From contig NZ_JAMTCD010000014.1 in the NCBI RefSeq assembly GCF_025370255.1, positions 44,291 through 108,290 of the forward strand: a stretch of 64,000 nucleotides of DNA, given 5' to 3'. Positions 44,167-52,895 of this stretch are shown here, piece after piece. Below the pieces are notes generated by a model. It made no database searches, was not told the DNA's origin, and was given only the letters and a program-made list of their open reading frames with translations. Numbering within the stretch: the stretch's first letter is position 1; every line of letters begins with the position of its first letter. The DNA is from Shewanella holmiensis (GTDB taxonomy: Bacteria > Pseudomonadota > Gammaproteobacteria > Enterobacterales > Shewanellaceae). A program made the position numbers and the translations under genes.

Positions 44167-45132
44167 TTAACCTGACGTTTTGTTATATCTATGCTGCTGA
44201 TTTTGCGTTAATAACTGTTCAGCCTTTGCTCCTAAATACACATAAATCCCTAATCCAACTAATAATCCAACTACGGCAAGCATCATCATTATCGCTGGCT
44301 GTAAATATTGCTTTTCTCCCAAAGATGCTTTGAACATGGTTAACAATGCCTCAATGGAAATTGCGATCAAAATGGTCGAAATAAACCGTGTAATGGTGCG
44401 CCTAGTGGAACTGTGTCGAAAAATATCTTTATGCATTAGCACTTCTTCCTCCAAAATGGTTTTTCCTAAATCGAAAATAGCCAATGCAAGCGTAAGAAAG
44501 ATAATGATCCCAAAAGGCAGCAAGGGGTCGTTTTTAGCAGGTTGAGAAAATAGGACATAAATATCTTTTATCACAGTCCACATCAATACACTGACTAACA
44601 CGAATAACCCCAACACTATCACGCTATAAACCCCCTTAAAAATAGGCATCATTTTGCGTCTAGCACTGTCTCCCATCATGAACTCAATGAGTTGGGTTAA
44701 GTTAATATCAATGACGACAATCTCCGTATCTCCCACGGAGTTGATTAGCCGCCTCGAGGCACTAATACATAAACCTGCACCGGTATTAGACAGGTACGGG
44801 CTGGTGATGTAACGTTTATCCTGTTGATGAATTAAGCCAGTAAAATAGGGACGATGACTACGATCAGTATTAAGACCGTATTTTTCTCGGTTAACTTTTT
44901 GGTTTAACACCAGAATATTATCACTAATTTGCACGCCATCTTGGTCTAGCAAATACAGTAGTTGCACAAAAGGGTAGCTCTTAGCTAATTCGCTAAAAAC
45001 CTTATCTGATAAGCCATTTTGAAACAGTGTTGCATCACTTAATCCCAGTAAAATAGAGTCAAGTAATTCGTGAATAACACTCTCATGTTCATGATAACGC
45101 TCAATAACACTTAAAAAACTCATTGCAGCCAT
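44167..45132 (-). CDS. PDC/Cache sensor-domain membrane protein without an output domain
   Basis: A 321-residue protein. Residues about 1-155 resemble a PDC/Cache sensor (YPFVQLLYLLDQDGVQISDN, then RSHRPYFTGLI…YITSPYLSNTGAGLCISASR, the classic Cache strand order), followed by four hydrophobic helices from about 163 to 305. No kinase, GGDEF or methyl-accepting domain is attached. The first helix of a usual Cache receptor is lacking or weak, so the topology is unclear. AAAGGAG sits 7 nt before the ATG. Possibly a sensing subunit for a separate partner. Confidence 0.78.
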   Translation of the reverse strand: MAAMSFLSVIERYHEHESVIHELLDSILLGLSDATLFQNGLSDKVFSELAKSYPFVQLLYLLDQDGVQISDNILVLNQKVNREKYGLNTDRSHRPYFTGLIHQQDKRYITSPYLSNTGAGLCISASRRLINSVGDTEIVVIDINLTQLIEFMMGDSARRKMMPIFKGVYSVIVLGLFVLVSVLMWTVIKDIYVLFSQPAKNDPLLPFGIIIFLTLALAIFDLGKTILEEEVLMHKDIFRHSSTRRTITRFISTILIAISIEALLTMFKASLGEKQYLQPAIMMMLAVVGLLVGLGIYVYLGAKAEQLLTQNQQHRYNKTSG

Positions 45133-45358
45133 ACATTACTCCTTTAACATGATGAATAGCTAAAGCAGTGAATGTGCCAAGTAATTAAATAAAATAAATC
45201 AATAAGTTAAATTTAGCGCACTCCATTGACGCAGGCGAAACTAGTGCACTTGCACCGAAATAACGCCATCTATGTAGAAATTTTCAATTGGTTAATCCAC
45301 GCAATAAATGCGAATATTCATTAAATTCGCTACGATTTATCACTCCATAGGTAATGCC

Positions 45359-46714
45359 ATGTCTGATGCTGCATCTCGCTATCAACAAGATATTCGTCGT
45401 TTTTCAGATGAATTAATTCGTGTACAAACGCCGATTAAAATCCTCGATACGATTAAATGGCCCCGTGAAATTGAAGATAAATTTTTGGCAAAACAAACCA
45501 AAGTACTCCCCGAGATCAGTGCCAATTTTTACGATTCAATTCCGTTGTCATTTAATACCGACAAAACCCAACAAGAGCTAAAAGATCTTCGCTCCGCGAT
45601 TGAGAAGCGTTTGGGAAAAAAAGATCAATTGGGTAAAATTTTGATTGCGAACGTCGATCAATATCGCATTGTTATTGATATGCTTAACAATCGTGGTAAA
45701 CCAACCTTTGGTCAATTGAGCCAAGAGCTATACGGCAGCGCTAGTCATAAGTTACATGGCGATCGCAATACCCTTCGCCAATTAGGCGATAGATTAAGTC
45801 ACATTTTTTCATTGCCCGCCGCGAGGCACATGAGTAAACAACACCCAAAAATTATTACAGCCCCACAGGCAGTTGATCATCTCAGCCAACGTTTAGTGAA
45901 TTACTTCCATGATGATGAAATCCACGTAAAACTCAGCGACGGTATTGTGTCTGATGCCGCTGTTGGTGGTGATACGGTAAAAATAAACACCCGTGCAATG
46001 TTCAGTGAATCTGACATGAATGTTTATGAGGTACACGAAGGCTGGGTGCATGTGGGCACCACACTCAATGGACGGGCACAACCCCATGCAACATGGCTAA
46101 GTGTAGGTTCTCCTCGCGTTACGGCCTCACAGGAGGGTTTAGCGGTGTTAATGGAAATGCTTACCCTAAGTTCCAATCCTGGACGAGCAAGACGCATTAG
46201 TGACCGCGTATCTGCGGTAGACATGGCTGAACAGGGTGCCGATTTTATCGAGGTTTATCGCTATTTCAGAAATCTGCACTTAAGCTCAAAAGACAGCTAC
46301 CGCGTTACTCAGCGGGTTTTTCGCGGGGGAATGGTGCAAGGCGGCAGCTTTTTTACCAAAGATATCTCATATGTACGCGGTTATGTTGAAAACATTAACT
46401 TTATCCGCAGCGCCATCAGCACAGGCTTACCAGAACTGATCCCTATGCTATTTTTAGGTAAGTTAGCTATCGAAGATATCCCCGTTTTATATCAAGCATA
46501 TCAAGAAGGTATTATAGCCGGACCTAAATATCTGCCGCCAATGTTTGCCGATATTAGTGGATTATATGCTTGGTTTGGGTTTGCATCGGGTATTGGCAAT
46601 ATTGATTTGAAAGGGGTGCAGCGCCACTTTGCTCGCTCATTCAGTAAAGTGTCCATTAATACTCAAGAAGCTGAGTTGTTTGAAGATGCGGAGTTTGACA
46701 ATAACTCTGATTAA
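45359..46714 (+). CDS. QEGLA-motif protein (DUF1704, MATCAP-like metallopeptidase family)
   Basis: A 451-residue soluble protein of the family annotated as flavohemoglobin expression-modulating QEGLA motif protein (DUF1704/TIGR02421). The putative zincin site H-E-G-W-V-H occurs in EVHEGWVHVG, with QEGLAVLMEML further on, likely supplying another ligand. Eukaryotic relatives are MATCAP tubulin carboxypeptidases; the bacterial role is unknown. The frame is open from 45308, but the ATG at 45359 (MSDAASRYQQD) has TAGGT about 7 nt upstream and is chosen. It ends in a bidirectional terminator. Confidence 0.87.
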   Translation: MSDAASRYQQDIRRFSDELIRVQTPIKILDTIKWPREIEDKFLAKQTKVLPEISANFYDSIPLSFNTDKTQQELKDLRSAIEKRLGKKDQLGKILIANVDQYRIVIDMLNNRGKPTFGQLSQELYGSASHKLHGDRNTLRQLGDRLSHIFSLPAARHMSKQHPKIITAPQAVDHLSQRLVNYFHDDEIHVKLSDGIVSDAAVGGDTVKINTRAMFSESDMNVYEVHEGWVHVGTTLNGRAQPHATWLSVGSPRVTASQEGLAVLMEMLTLSSNPGRARRISDRVSAVDMAEQGADFIEVYRYFRNLHLSSKDSYRVTQRVFRGGMVQGGSFFTKDISYVRGYVENINFIRSAISTGLPELIPMLFLGKLAIEDIPVLYQAYQEGIIAGPKYLPPMFADISGLYAWFGFASGIGNIDLKGVQRHFARSFSKVSINTQEAELFEDAEFDNNSD

Positions 46715-46850
46715 GATTAAATCTATATAAAATAGCTAAAAAATCAGACTCATAACAAGTTAACTAGGAAGAGAATTCATCATTTATGAACATGATGAAT
46801 TAACATCTAGGCAGAGCATTAACCTACCCTGCAAGTTCATTACGCCATAA

Positions 46851-46884
46851 AAAATGGGAATAACAACTGTTATTCCCATTTTCA
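46851..46884. terminator. Strong bidirectional terminator
   Basis: A 15-bp inverted repeat (46851-46865 / 46868-46882) with A-rich left and T-rich right flanks, between the QEGLA gene and the RcsF-like gene. Confidence 0.92.
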
Positions 46885-46897
46885 GTTCTATTAACAC

Positions 46898-47287
46898 TTA
46901 AACATCGATTGAATAACCAGTACCAGTGCAATCGATAAATACTGAACATTGGCCGCTATTTGAACGCCTACATTGATGAAACACCAATGCATTCCCCCCT
47001 CGACTTTGTACCTGAGCTTTCAAAGACTTTATCAGCACGTCATCACTCGGGATCGGTTTGATATCTTGCTGGCTTAAAGGCGCATCATGACAATAAGTGG
47101 CTGATACATTACCAACATTTGTATATTCACGATTAAATACAAACTGCTGACTATACACCTCCACTTTACTTGCTCTCACCTTTCGTTCGCCAATTTCTAA
47201 AACGTTGGTATTAAATCGAAGCGAAGAGCAGCCCAAAACAACAACCGATAACATTAGTAGTATCAATACACTATTTAATCTGAGCAT
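46898..47287 (-). CDS. RcsF-like outer-membrane lipoprotein
   Basis: A 129-residue lipoprotein with lipobox VVLG-C20. The four remaining Cys (66, 106, 114, 120) follow the pattern of E. coli RcsF, where two disulfides stabilise the fold, and the stretch GNVSATYCHDAP…KSLKAQVQSRGGNALVFHQC aligns with RcsF's GEVSG…KMKANAVLLHSC. RcsF senses envelope stress by interplay with BamA and outer-membrane porins. No rcsB, rcsC, rcsD or igaA gene is in the window. AAGGATATAGGA precedes the ATG. Confidence 0.78.
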   Translation of the reverse strand: MLRLNSVLILLMLSVVVLGCSSLRFNTNVLEIGERKVRASKVEVYSQQFVFNREYTNVGNVSATYCHDAPLSQQDIKPIPSDDVLIKSLKAQVQSRGGNALVFHQCRRSNSGQCSVFIDCTGTGYSIDV

Positions 47288-47353
47288 TATTCCTATATCC
47301 TTATAACTATCGTTGCATATTTAACTGAACCCAATTAAATATGCATCATTCCT

Positions 47354-48718
47354 TTATACAGCTTTTTTTAACGCTTTTTGTTTAACAAAATACTCGCGGG
47401 TTAAGCCAAAGACCACAGGGCTTAATAGCATAAGCGCGACAAGGTTTGGTAACGCCATCATGGCATTTAAGGTATCAGCTAATAACCAAATAAACTCTAA
47501 TGAGCTAATCGCACCAATAGGCACCACTAAGGTGAAGATTAAACGAAATGGTTTTACGGCTTTATCGCCGAATAGATATTGAACACATTTTTCGCTGTAA
47601 AAACTCCAGCCTAAAATCGTGGTAAAGGCAAAAATAGCTAAGGCTATTGCCACAATATAATTACCCAAAGGTAAAGCATGGGAAAAAGCATAAGAAGTTA
47701 ACGCCGCACCATTTTCACCGGATGTCCAAGCGCCAGAGACAATAATGGCTAAACCGGTAATCGAACACACTATGATGGTATCAATAAACGTACCTAACAT
47801 AGCCACTAGCCCTTGCTTTACCGGGTTGTTGGTTTTCGCTGCAGCGTGGGCAATAGGCGCACTACCTAAACCCGCTTCATTTGAAAACACACCGCGGGCC
47901 ACACCAAAGCGAATTGCCGCCCAAACAGCGGCTCCAGCAAAACCACCTTGAGCGGCCACTGGATTAAATGCACTGTGAATAATTAATTCAAATGCCGCAG
48001 GGATCTGATCAATATACACCACTAAAACCGCTAAACCCGCAGTAATATAAAATACAGTCATTAGCGGCACTAATTTACCCGCAACTTCCGCAATTCGTTT
48101 AATCCCGCCCATTAATACGGCACCCACGAGAACCATAAGAACTAAGCCTGTAACCCAACTAGGCACATTAAAATTACTGCTTAATGCATCGGCAACAGAG
48201 TTAGATTGCACGGTATTACCAATACCAAATCCAGCAAACATACCAAAAAAAGCAAAAGCCGTTCCTAGCCAGGCCCACTTTTGTCCTAAACCATTTTTGA
48301 TGTAGTACATTGGTCCGCCGACATGATCACCGTTGGAATCTGTTTCACGGAATTTCACAGCCAATACGGCTTCGGCAAATTTAGTCGCCATACCAACTAA
48401 TGCAGTACACCACATCCAAAATAATGCGCCCGGTCCACCGATAACAATTGCGGTTGCCACGCCAGCAATATTACCTGTTCCTATGGTCGCTGAAAGCGAG
48501 GTCATTAGGGCGTTAAAAGGACTCACATCACCTTTTTCGCTCTCATCAGTGACAGTTCGGCCCGACCACAACAATTTAAATCCTGTCCCCAATTTCAAAA
48601 TTGGCATGAGCTTCAAACCAATCGACAGGAACAAGCCTACCCCTAAAATCATTACCAGCATGGGGATTCCCCACACAATGCCATTAATTGTACTTACAAA
48701 ACTGGTGACCGCTTCCAT
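47354..48718 (-). CDS. Alanine/glycine:cation symporter (AGCS family)
   Basis: A 454-residue inner-membrane transporter with about 11 helices that takes up alanine or glycine with Na+. Family signatures are LSATIGTGNIAGVATAIVIGGPGALFWMW (near residues 72-100) and GVARGVFSNEAGLGSAPIAHAAAKTNNPVKQG. GAGG precedes the ATG. No terminator was obvious downstream. Choice between Ala and Gly is not possible from sequence. Confidence 0.94.
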   Translation of the reverse strand: MEAVTSFVSTINGIVWGIPMLVMILGVGLFLSIGLKLMPILKLGTGFKLLWSGRTVTDESEKGDVSPFNALMTSLSATIGTGNIAGVATAIVIGGPGALFWMWCTALVGMATKFAEAVLAVKFRETDSNGDHVGGPMYYIKNGLGQKWAWLGTAFAFFGMFAGFGIGNTVQSNSVADALSSNFNVPSWVTGLVLMVLVGAVLMGGIKRIAEVAGKLVPLMTVFYITAGLAVLVVYIDQIPAAFELIIHSAFNPVAAQGGFAGAAVWAAIRFGVARGVFSNEAGLGSAPIAHAAAKTNNPVKQGLVAMLGTFIDTIIVCSITGLAIIVSGAWTSGENGAALTSYAFSHALPLGNYIVAIALAIFAFTTILGWSFYSEKCVQYLFGDKAVKPFRLIFTLVVPIGAISSLEFIWLLADTLNAMMALPNLVALMLLSPVVFGLTREYFVKQKALKKAV

Positions 48719-48915
48719 TCAAAAAACCTCATGATTAGCTAAGTTATTATCTTTATAGTTATTTATGCTTTATCTATGCTGTTAACAAATCGAATCTAAG
48801 GCCGTATTTGCAGCAATTTTTTAGAGTACCCTGATTAACGTATTTTTTGCAACAATCCGCCATTCAAAATTGCATTAACTAAACCGTTTACCGCTAATTT
48901 ATTAACTTATTAAGG

Positions 48916-49455
48916 TCAGGGTAACTTTTCTAATATCACTTTTAATGTGTCTAAGCCTTGCTGTAAATCAGCACCTATCATGGCTTCAAAATCCATAAAT
49001 AAGAACATCAAATTCATCGGGTAATCCATGTGACCACTAAAACCCCATCGAACTTCTGTCTGATTATCACCCACGGCAATCGTGGTCATATAGGCAGGTT
49101 CGGTTGCTTGAAATGGTGATAAAAAACGCAATTCAAAATCAATACGTTGCCCCGCTGTAATCGCCTTAATCTCCTGCTCGCCAACACCCACATCTGGATT
49201 ATCACTCGCCCAAGCACTCACAAAGCCGACCGTTGCGTCAGTACCTCGATAGGTTTTTTGCATATCGGGATCCATCGACGCCCACTTACTAAAGTTATCT
49301 TGATTTTTAAGGTATTTTACATAATCGAAAACCTCAGTAACTGGCTGATTTATAACGACCACTCTTTCGACTTGATAATCTTTTTTGATAAATAACGCGG
49401 TAACAAACGGAATAGCCACAATAATGGCCAATACAAAGATAAATTTTTTCAACAT
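48916..49455 (-). CDS. SRPBCC family protein (START-like) with N-terminal anchor
   Basis: About 179 residues beginning with a hydrophobic helix (MLKKFIFVLAIIVAIPFVTALFI) followed by a SRPBCC/polyketide-cyclase-like domain (VVINQPVTEVFDYVKYLKNQDNFSKWASMDPDMQKTYRG…), a fold binding hydrophobic ligands. The anchor suggests the domain faces the periplasm. The frame extends to 49485, but the ATG at 49455 fits the helix start best; the Shine-Dalgarno is weak for every option. Ligand unknown. Confidence 0.82.
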   Translation of the reverse strand: MLKKFIFVLAIIVAIPFVTALFIKKDYQVERVVVINQPVTEVFDYVKYLKNQDNFSKWASMDPDMQKTYRGTDATVGFVSAWASDNPDVGVGEQEIKAITAGQRIDFELRFLSPFQATEPAYMTTIAVGDNQTEVRWGFSGHMDYPMNLMFLFMDFEAMIGADLQQGLDTLKVILEKLP

Positions 49456-49546
49456 GCTCATGCTCGCTTTGATATGGCAAATCACGGTATGAGTATACTC
49501 AGCAACATATCGCTAACAACAAATAACTATTATGTATGTGAGGGAA

Positions 49547-49795
49547 TTACTCAGGAATATAAATTTGCACACTCGTTTGAGCTGTTAACTGGGACGCGGC
49601 CATTTTTTCTAAACAGTCACGACACACGCATTGTTGTTTGTTAAGTGATACTTGAGGGTGTTGATGCAAATATTGTTTAATTAAATCGACGGCAGAAAAC
49701 CCCGTATTCATGCACCAACAGGTTGCAATACTTTGACCATTAGCCATGGAGCATTGATTATTTTGCTGGCAGATGGGACAACAATTTTCAGACAA
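49547..49795 (-). CDS. Cys-rich CWC family protein
   Basis: A protein of about 82 residues with ten Cys, including CCPICQQNNQC, CWC and CVCRDC, the pattern of the Cys-rich CWC family (PF14375). Zinc binding is likely. The frame opens at GTG 49804, but the GGAG there touches the start; the in-frame TTG at 49795 has that GGAG 8 nt upstream, so I prefer it (MSENCCPICQQN). It lies just downstream of the cytochrome pair on the same strand. Function unknown. Confidence 0.75.
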   Translation of the reverse strand: MSENCCPICQQNNQCSMANGQSIATCWCMNTGFSAVDLIKQYLHQHPQVSLNKQQCVCRDCLEKMAASQLTAQTSVQIYIPE

Positions 49796-49892
49796 TACAA
49801 ACACTCCATAACGGCGAGCAAAAACGTAAACGCCCTAGAAATAAAACTCATCATTCTAGAGCGTGTTGAAGATCTGATTTAGTTCCCGTTCG

Positions 49893-50948
49893 TTATTTTT
49901 TAGGGAAGTTAGCTGATGAGTCGCTACCTAAAACCTGACCAGATATCGTTTTACCATAATAGCCATCGTGCTGATGATATTGCTTTTGAGTATCAGTAAC
50001 CTGACCTTTAAAGCGCGGATCTTGTGGGCGCTCTTGCGAGTTAATATATGACGAAACATCCCAGGCTTGTTGAGGAGTAAGCTGTACACTTTTACCTAAC
50101 GGCATATTTTCATAGATAAAATCTGCGGCGGTACCTACGCGATGCATACCCGCCCCCCAGTTGTAACTTTGCGGTCCCCATAACGGTGGTAAAGCGGCAA
50201 TGCCAGCAATCATTTGCCCTTGGCCATCGTCACCATGACAAGATTGGCAATGCGCCTGATAAACCTTTGCGCCGCGCTCTGGTGAATAAGCTTGTTCAGC
50301 TTTAGGCACTGCTGGGTAACCACGACCGGGTAATTGCGCTAAAGCATTTTGATCCATTTTACTTGAGATGGCCTCAGGTAAAATAAAGTCATCACGCTTT
50401 GCCCCTTTAACTAATTCACTGTCGCTTAACTCAGGTACAGGACCTGCCACATTGTGTTGCAGCATTAAACCAGACATTCCCAGCCAATATGAATAAGCAG
50501 ACAATGCCACTAACTCTTTACTGCCCGATTCTGGTGCTTTGCCATTCATAGAATAAGTAAAACAGCCTTGTAAGCGCTCTTCAAAGCTATTCACTTTGTC
50601 ATTTTTTTTGCGATAGGCTGGATAAGCAAAATATGCCCCCCACAAAGGTGATGCATTAGCCTTGTTACCAGCATTTAAGTGGCAATTAACACAATTTAGC
50701 TCATTACCCACATGTTTATCGCGCAACTGTTGAGTGTTAACGAATAATTGATAACCCAAACGTACCTTATCGCCAAATTCACCAGCGGGAATATCAGCTA
50801 AGGCCGCAGACTGTAAATATAGGTGCTCGGCTTGCTTTTGCACTGAAGGTAAAGCTTGTTGACGGTCTGGCAACTCATCTGCTAAAGCATTGGTATTTAA
50901 ACCGATTAGTACCATTGCACCTAAGATATTTTTTACTTGAAAATTCAT
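49893..50948 (-). CDS. Diheme cytochrome c, TsdA-like (thiosulfate dehydrogenase/tetrathionate reductase type)
   Basis: A 351-residue periplasmic protein with signal peptide (…NALA|DELP) and two heme-binding motifs, CVNCH (86-90) and CQSCH (234-238). The context GNELNCVNCHLNAGN and the later RLQGCFTYSMNGK (Cys129) match TsdA, in which a Cys ligand to the first heme iron is catalytic. TsdA interconverts thiosulfate and tetrathionate. It lies 9 bp after a c4-type diheme cytochrome, the arrangement tsdB-tsdA. The direction of catalysis in vivo cannot be told; an alternative is another diheme electron carrier. Confidence 0.72.
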   Translation of the reverse strand: MNFQVKNILGAMVLIGLNTNALADELPDRQQALPSVQKQAEHLYLQSAALADIPAGEFGDKVRLGYQLFVNTQQLRDKHVGNELNCVNCHLNAGNKANASPLWGAYFAYPAYRKKNDKVNSFEERLQGCFTYSMNGKAPESGSKELVALSAYSYWLGMSGLMLQHNVAGPVPELSDSELVKGAKRDDFILPEAISSKMDQNALAQLPGRGYPAVPKAEQAYSPERGAKVYQAHCQSCHGDDGQGQMIAGIAALPPLWGPQSYNWGAGMHRVGTAADFIYENMPLGKSVQLTPQQAWDVSSYINSQERPQDPRFKGQVTDTQKQYHQHDGYYGKTISGQVLGSDSSANFPKK

Positions 50949-50957
50949 AGTGTATCC

Positions 50958-51593
50958 TTACTTAAGTGAGGCGAAATACTGCGCAAGTTGATCTATTTCT
51001 ACTGCGGTTAATTTGTTGGCAACATTAGCCATCATATTATCGGCATCACCTTTACGCGTTCCTTTCTGCCACGCTTCAAGCTGGATTTTAAGGTAACTCG
51101 CTTGCTGTCCCGCTAAACGAGGAAATAGTTCGGCACCAACGGCTGATGGTCCATGACATGAAAAACACGCAGGCAGATCGCGCGACCAATCTCCTTGGTA
51201 AGCGAGTTTCTCAGCAGGGTTTTCTATCACAACTTTATCGCCACGATAATGCAAGCCAACCTCTACAACAGGTTGAGAAGCAAAATAGTCAGCTGCTATT
51301 TTTATATTGTCACCTTGAAGCATCATCGCCATCGGCTGCATCAAAGGGTTTTGGCGGTTTCCTGACTGGAACAACTTAACTTGTGCTGCCATATAAGCGG
51401 AAGATAACCCCGCTAGTTTTGGCCCTGCGCCCTCTAGCCCCTGCCCTTGAGCACCATGACAACTCACGCATATCTGCGCAGCAGCAGGTACGGTTTGTTG
51501 CAGCTCTTTTGGCGATACATCGGGAACAGATGCACTCACTTGGATGCTAAGCACACTGCTAACAAAGGTTGCAGCGATTATGGTTTTATTCAT
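50958..51593 (-). CDS. Diheme cytochrome c4-type protein, TsdB-like
   Basis: About 211 residues: signal peptide (…IQVSA|SVPD) and two c-type domains with CVSCHGAQGQG and CFSCHGPSAVG, and Met ligands expected in PLMQPMAMM and DNMMANV. It resembles cytochrome c4, which includes TsdB, the redox partner of TsdA. The frame begins at 51599, but the GAGG there leaves just one base to the first ATG and 7 to the ATG at 51593, so the latter is preferred. It forms an operon with the TsdA-like gene. Confidence 0.82.
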   Translation of the reverse strand: MNKTIIAATFVSSVLSIQVSASVPDVSPKELQQTVPAAAQICVSCHGAQGQGLEGAGPKLAGLSSAYMAAQVKLFQSGNRQNPLMQPMAMMLQGDNIKIAADYFASQPVVEVGLHYRGDKVVIENPAEKLAYQGDWSRDLPACFSCHGPSAVGAELFPRLAGQQASYLKIQLEAWQKGTRKGDADNMMANVANKLTAVEIDQLAQYFASLK

Positions 51594-51701
51594 TGTCATG
51601 CCTCTAAGAAGTCCATATCCAAATTGATTGTACCCACTATAGATGATTATTTAGACTATGAATACACAGTATTTTAATGCTGTTTTAAGGTTTAACACAA
51701 A

Positions 51702-51735
51702 AAGAAAAGCCCCTGTCGTCAATCGACAGAGGCTT
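51702..51735 (-). terminator. Terminator of metF
   Basis: A 12-bp stem with one mismatch (51707-51718 / 51724-51735), followed on the minus strand by a T-rich tract, about 29 bp past the metF stop. Confidence 0.85.
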
Positions 51736-51763
51736 AAAGAGCGAAGCTATTTTGCTTGCTCAC

Positions 51764-52651
<888 letters not shown>

Positions 52652-52711
52652 TTATTTCCTTCAACTGCTTCGATACCAATATCGATGGATTTAATGCTTA
52701 ATGAATTTAAT

Positions 52712-52743
52712 GGACGTTTAGACGTCTATATGTCCACATAGTA
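52712..52743. promoter_or_regulatory. Met box array upstream of metF
   Basis: Consecutive 8-bp units ggacgttt, agacgtct, atatgtcc and acatagta; the second is a perfect met box (AGACGTCT) and the others match partly. This is the layout bound by MetJ dimers. It lies about 65-95 bp upstream of the start codon. Confidence 0.85.
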
Positions 52744-52821
52744 ATTTAACTGACCATGATGTCAAGAATAAATGTGCAGAGATTGACTTGTTGTATGATG
52801 AAAATTGATCAATGTGAAGAT

Positions 52822-52856
52822 GAAAAAAAGCAAGACTCGTAAAAGCCTTGCTTTAT
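52822..52856 (-). terminator. Terminator of the metBL operon
   Basis: Stem aaagcaag (52827-52834) / cttgcttt (52847-52854), with a minus-strand T run, about 42 bp after the metL stop. Confidence 0.85.
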
Positions 52857-52895
52857 CTGTCTTTCGTGACAGCGATTACCTAGATAACAGCGCAA

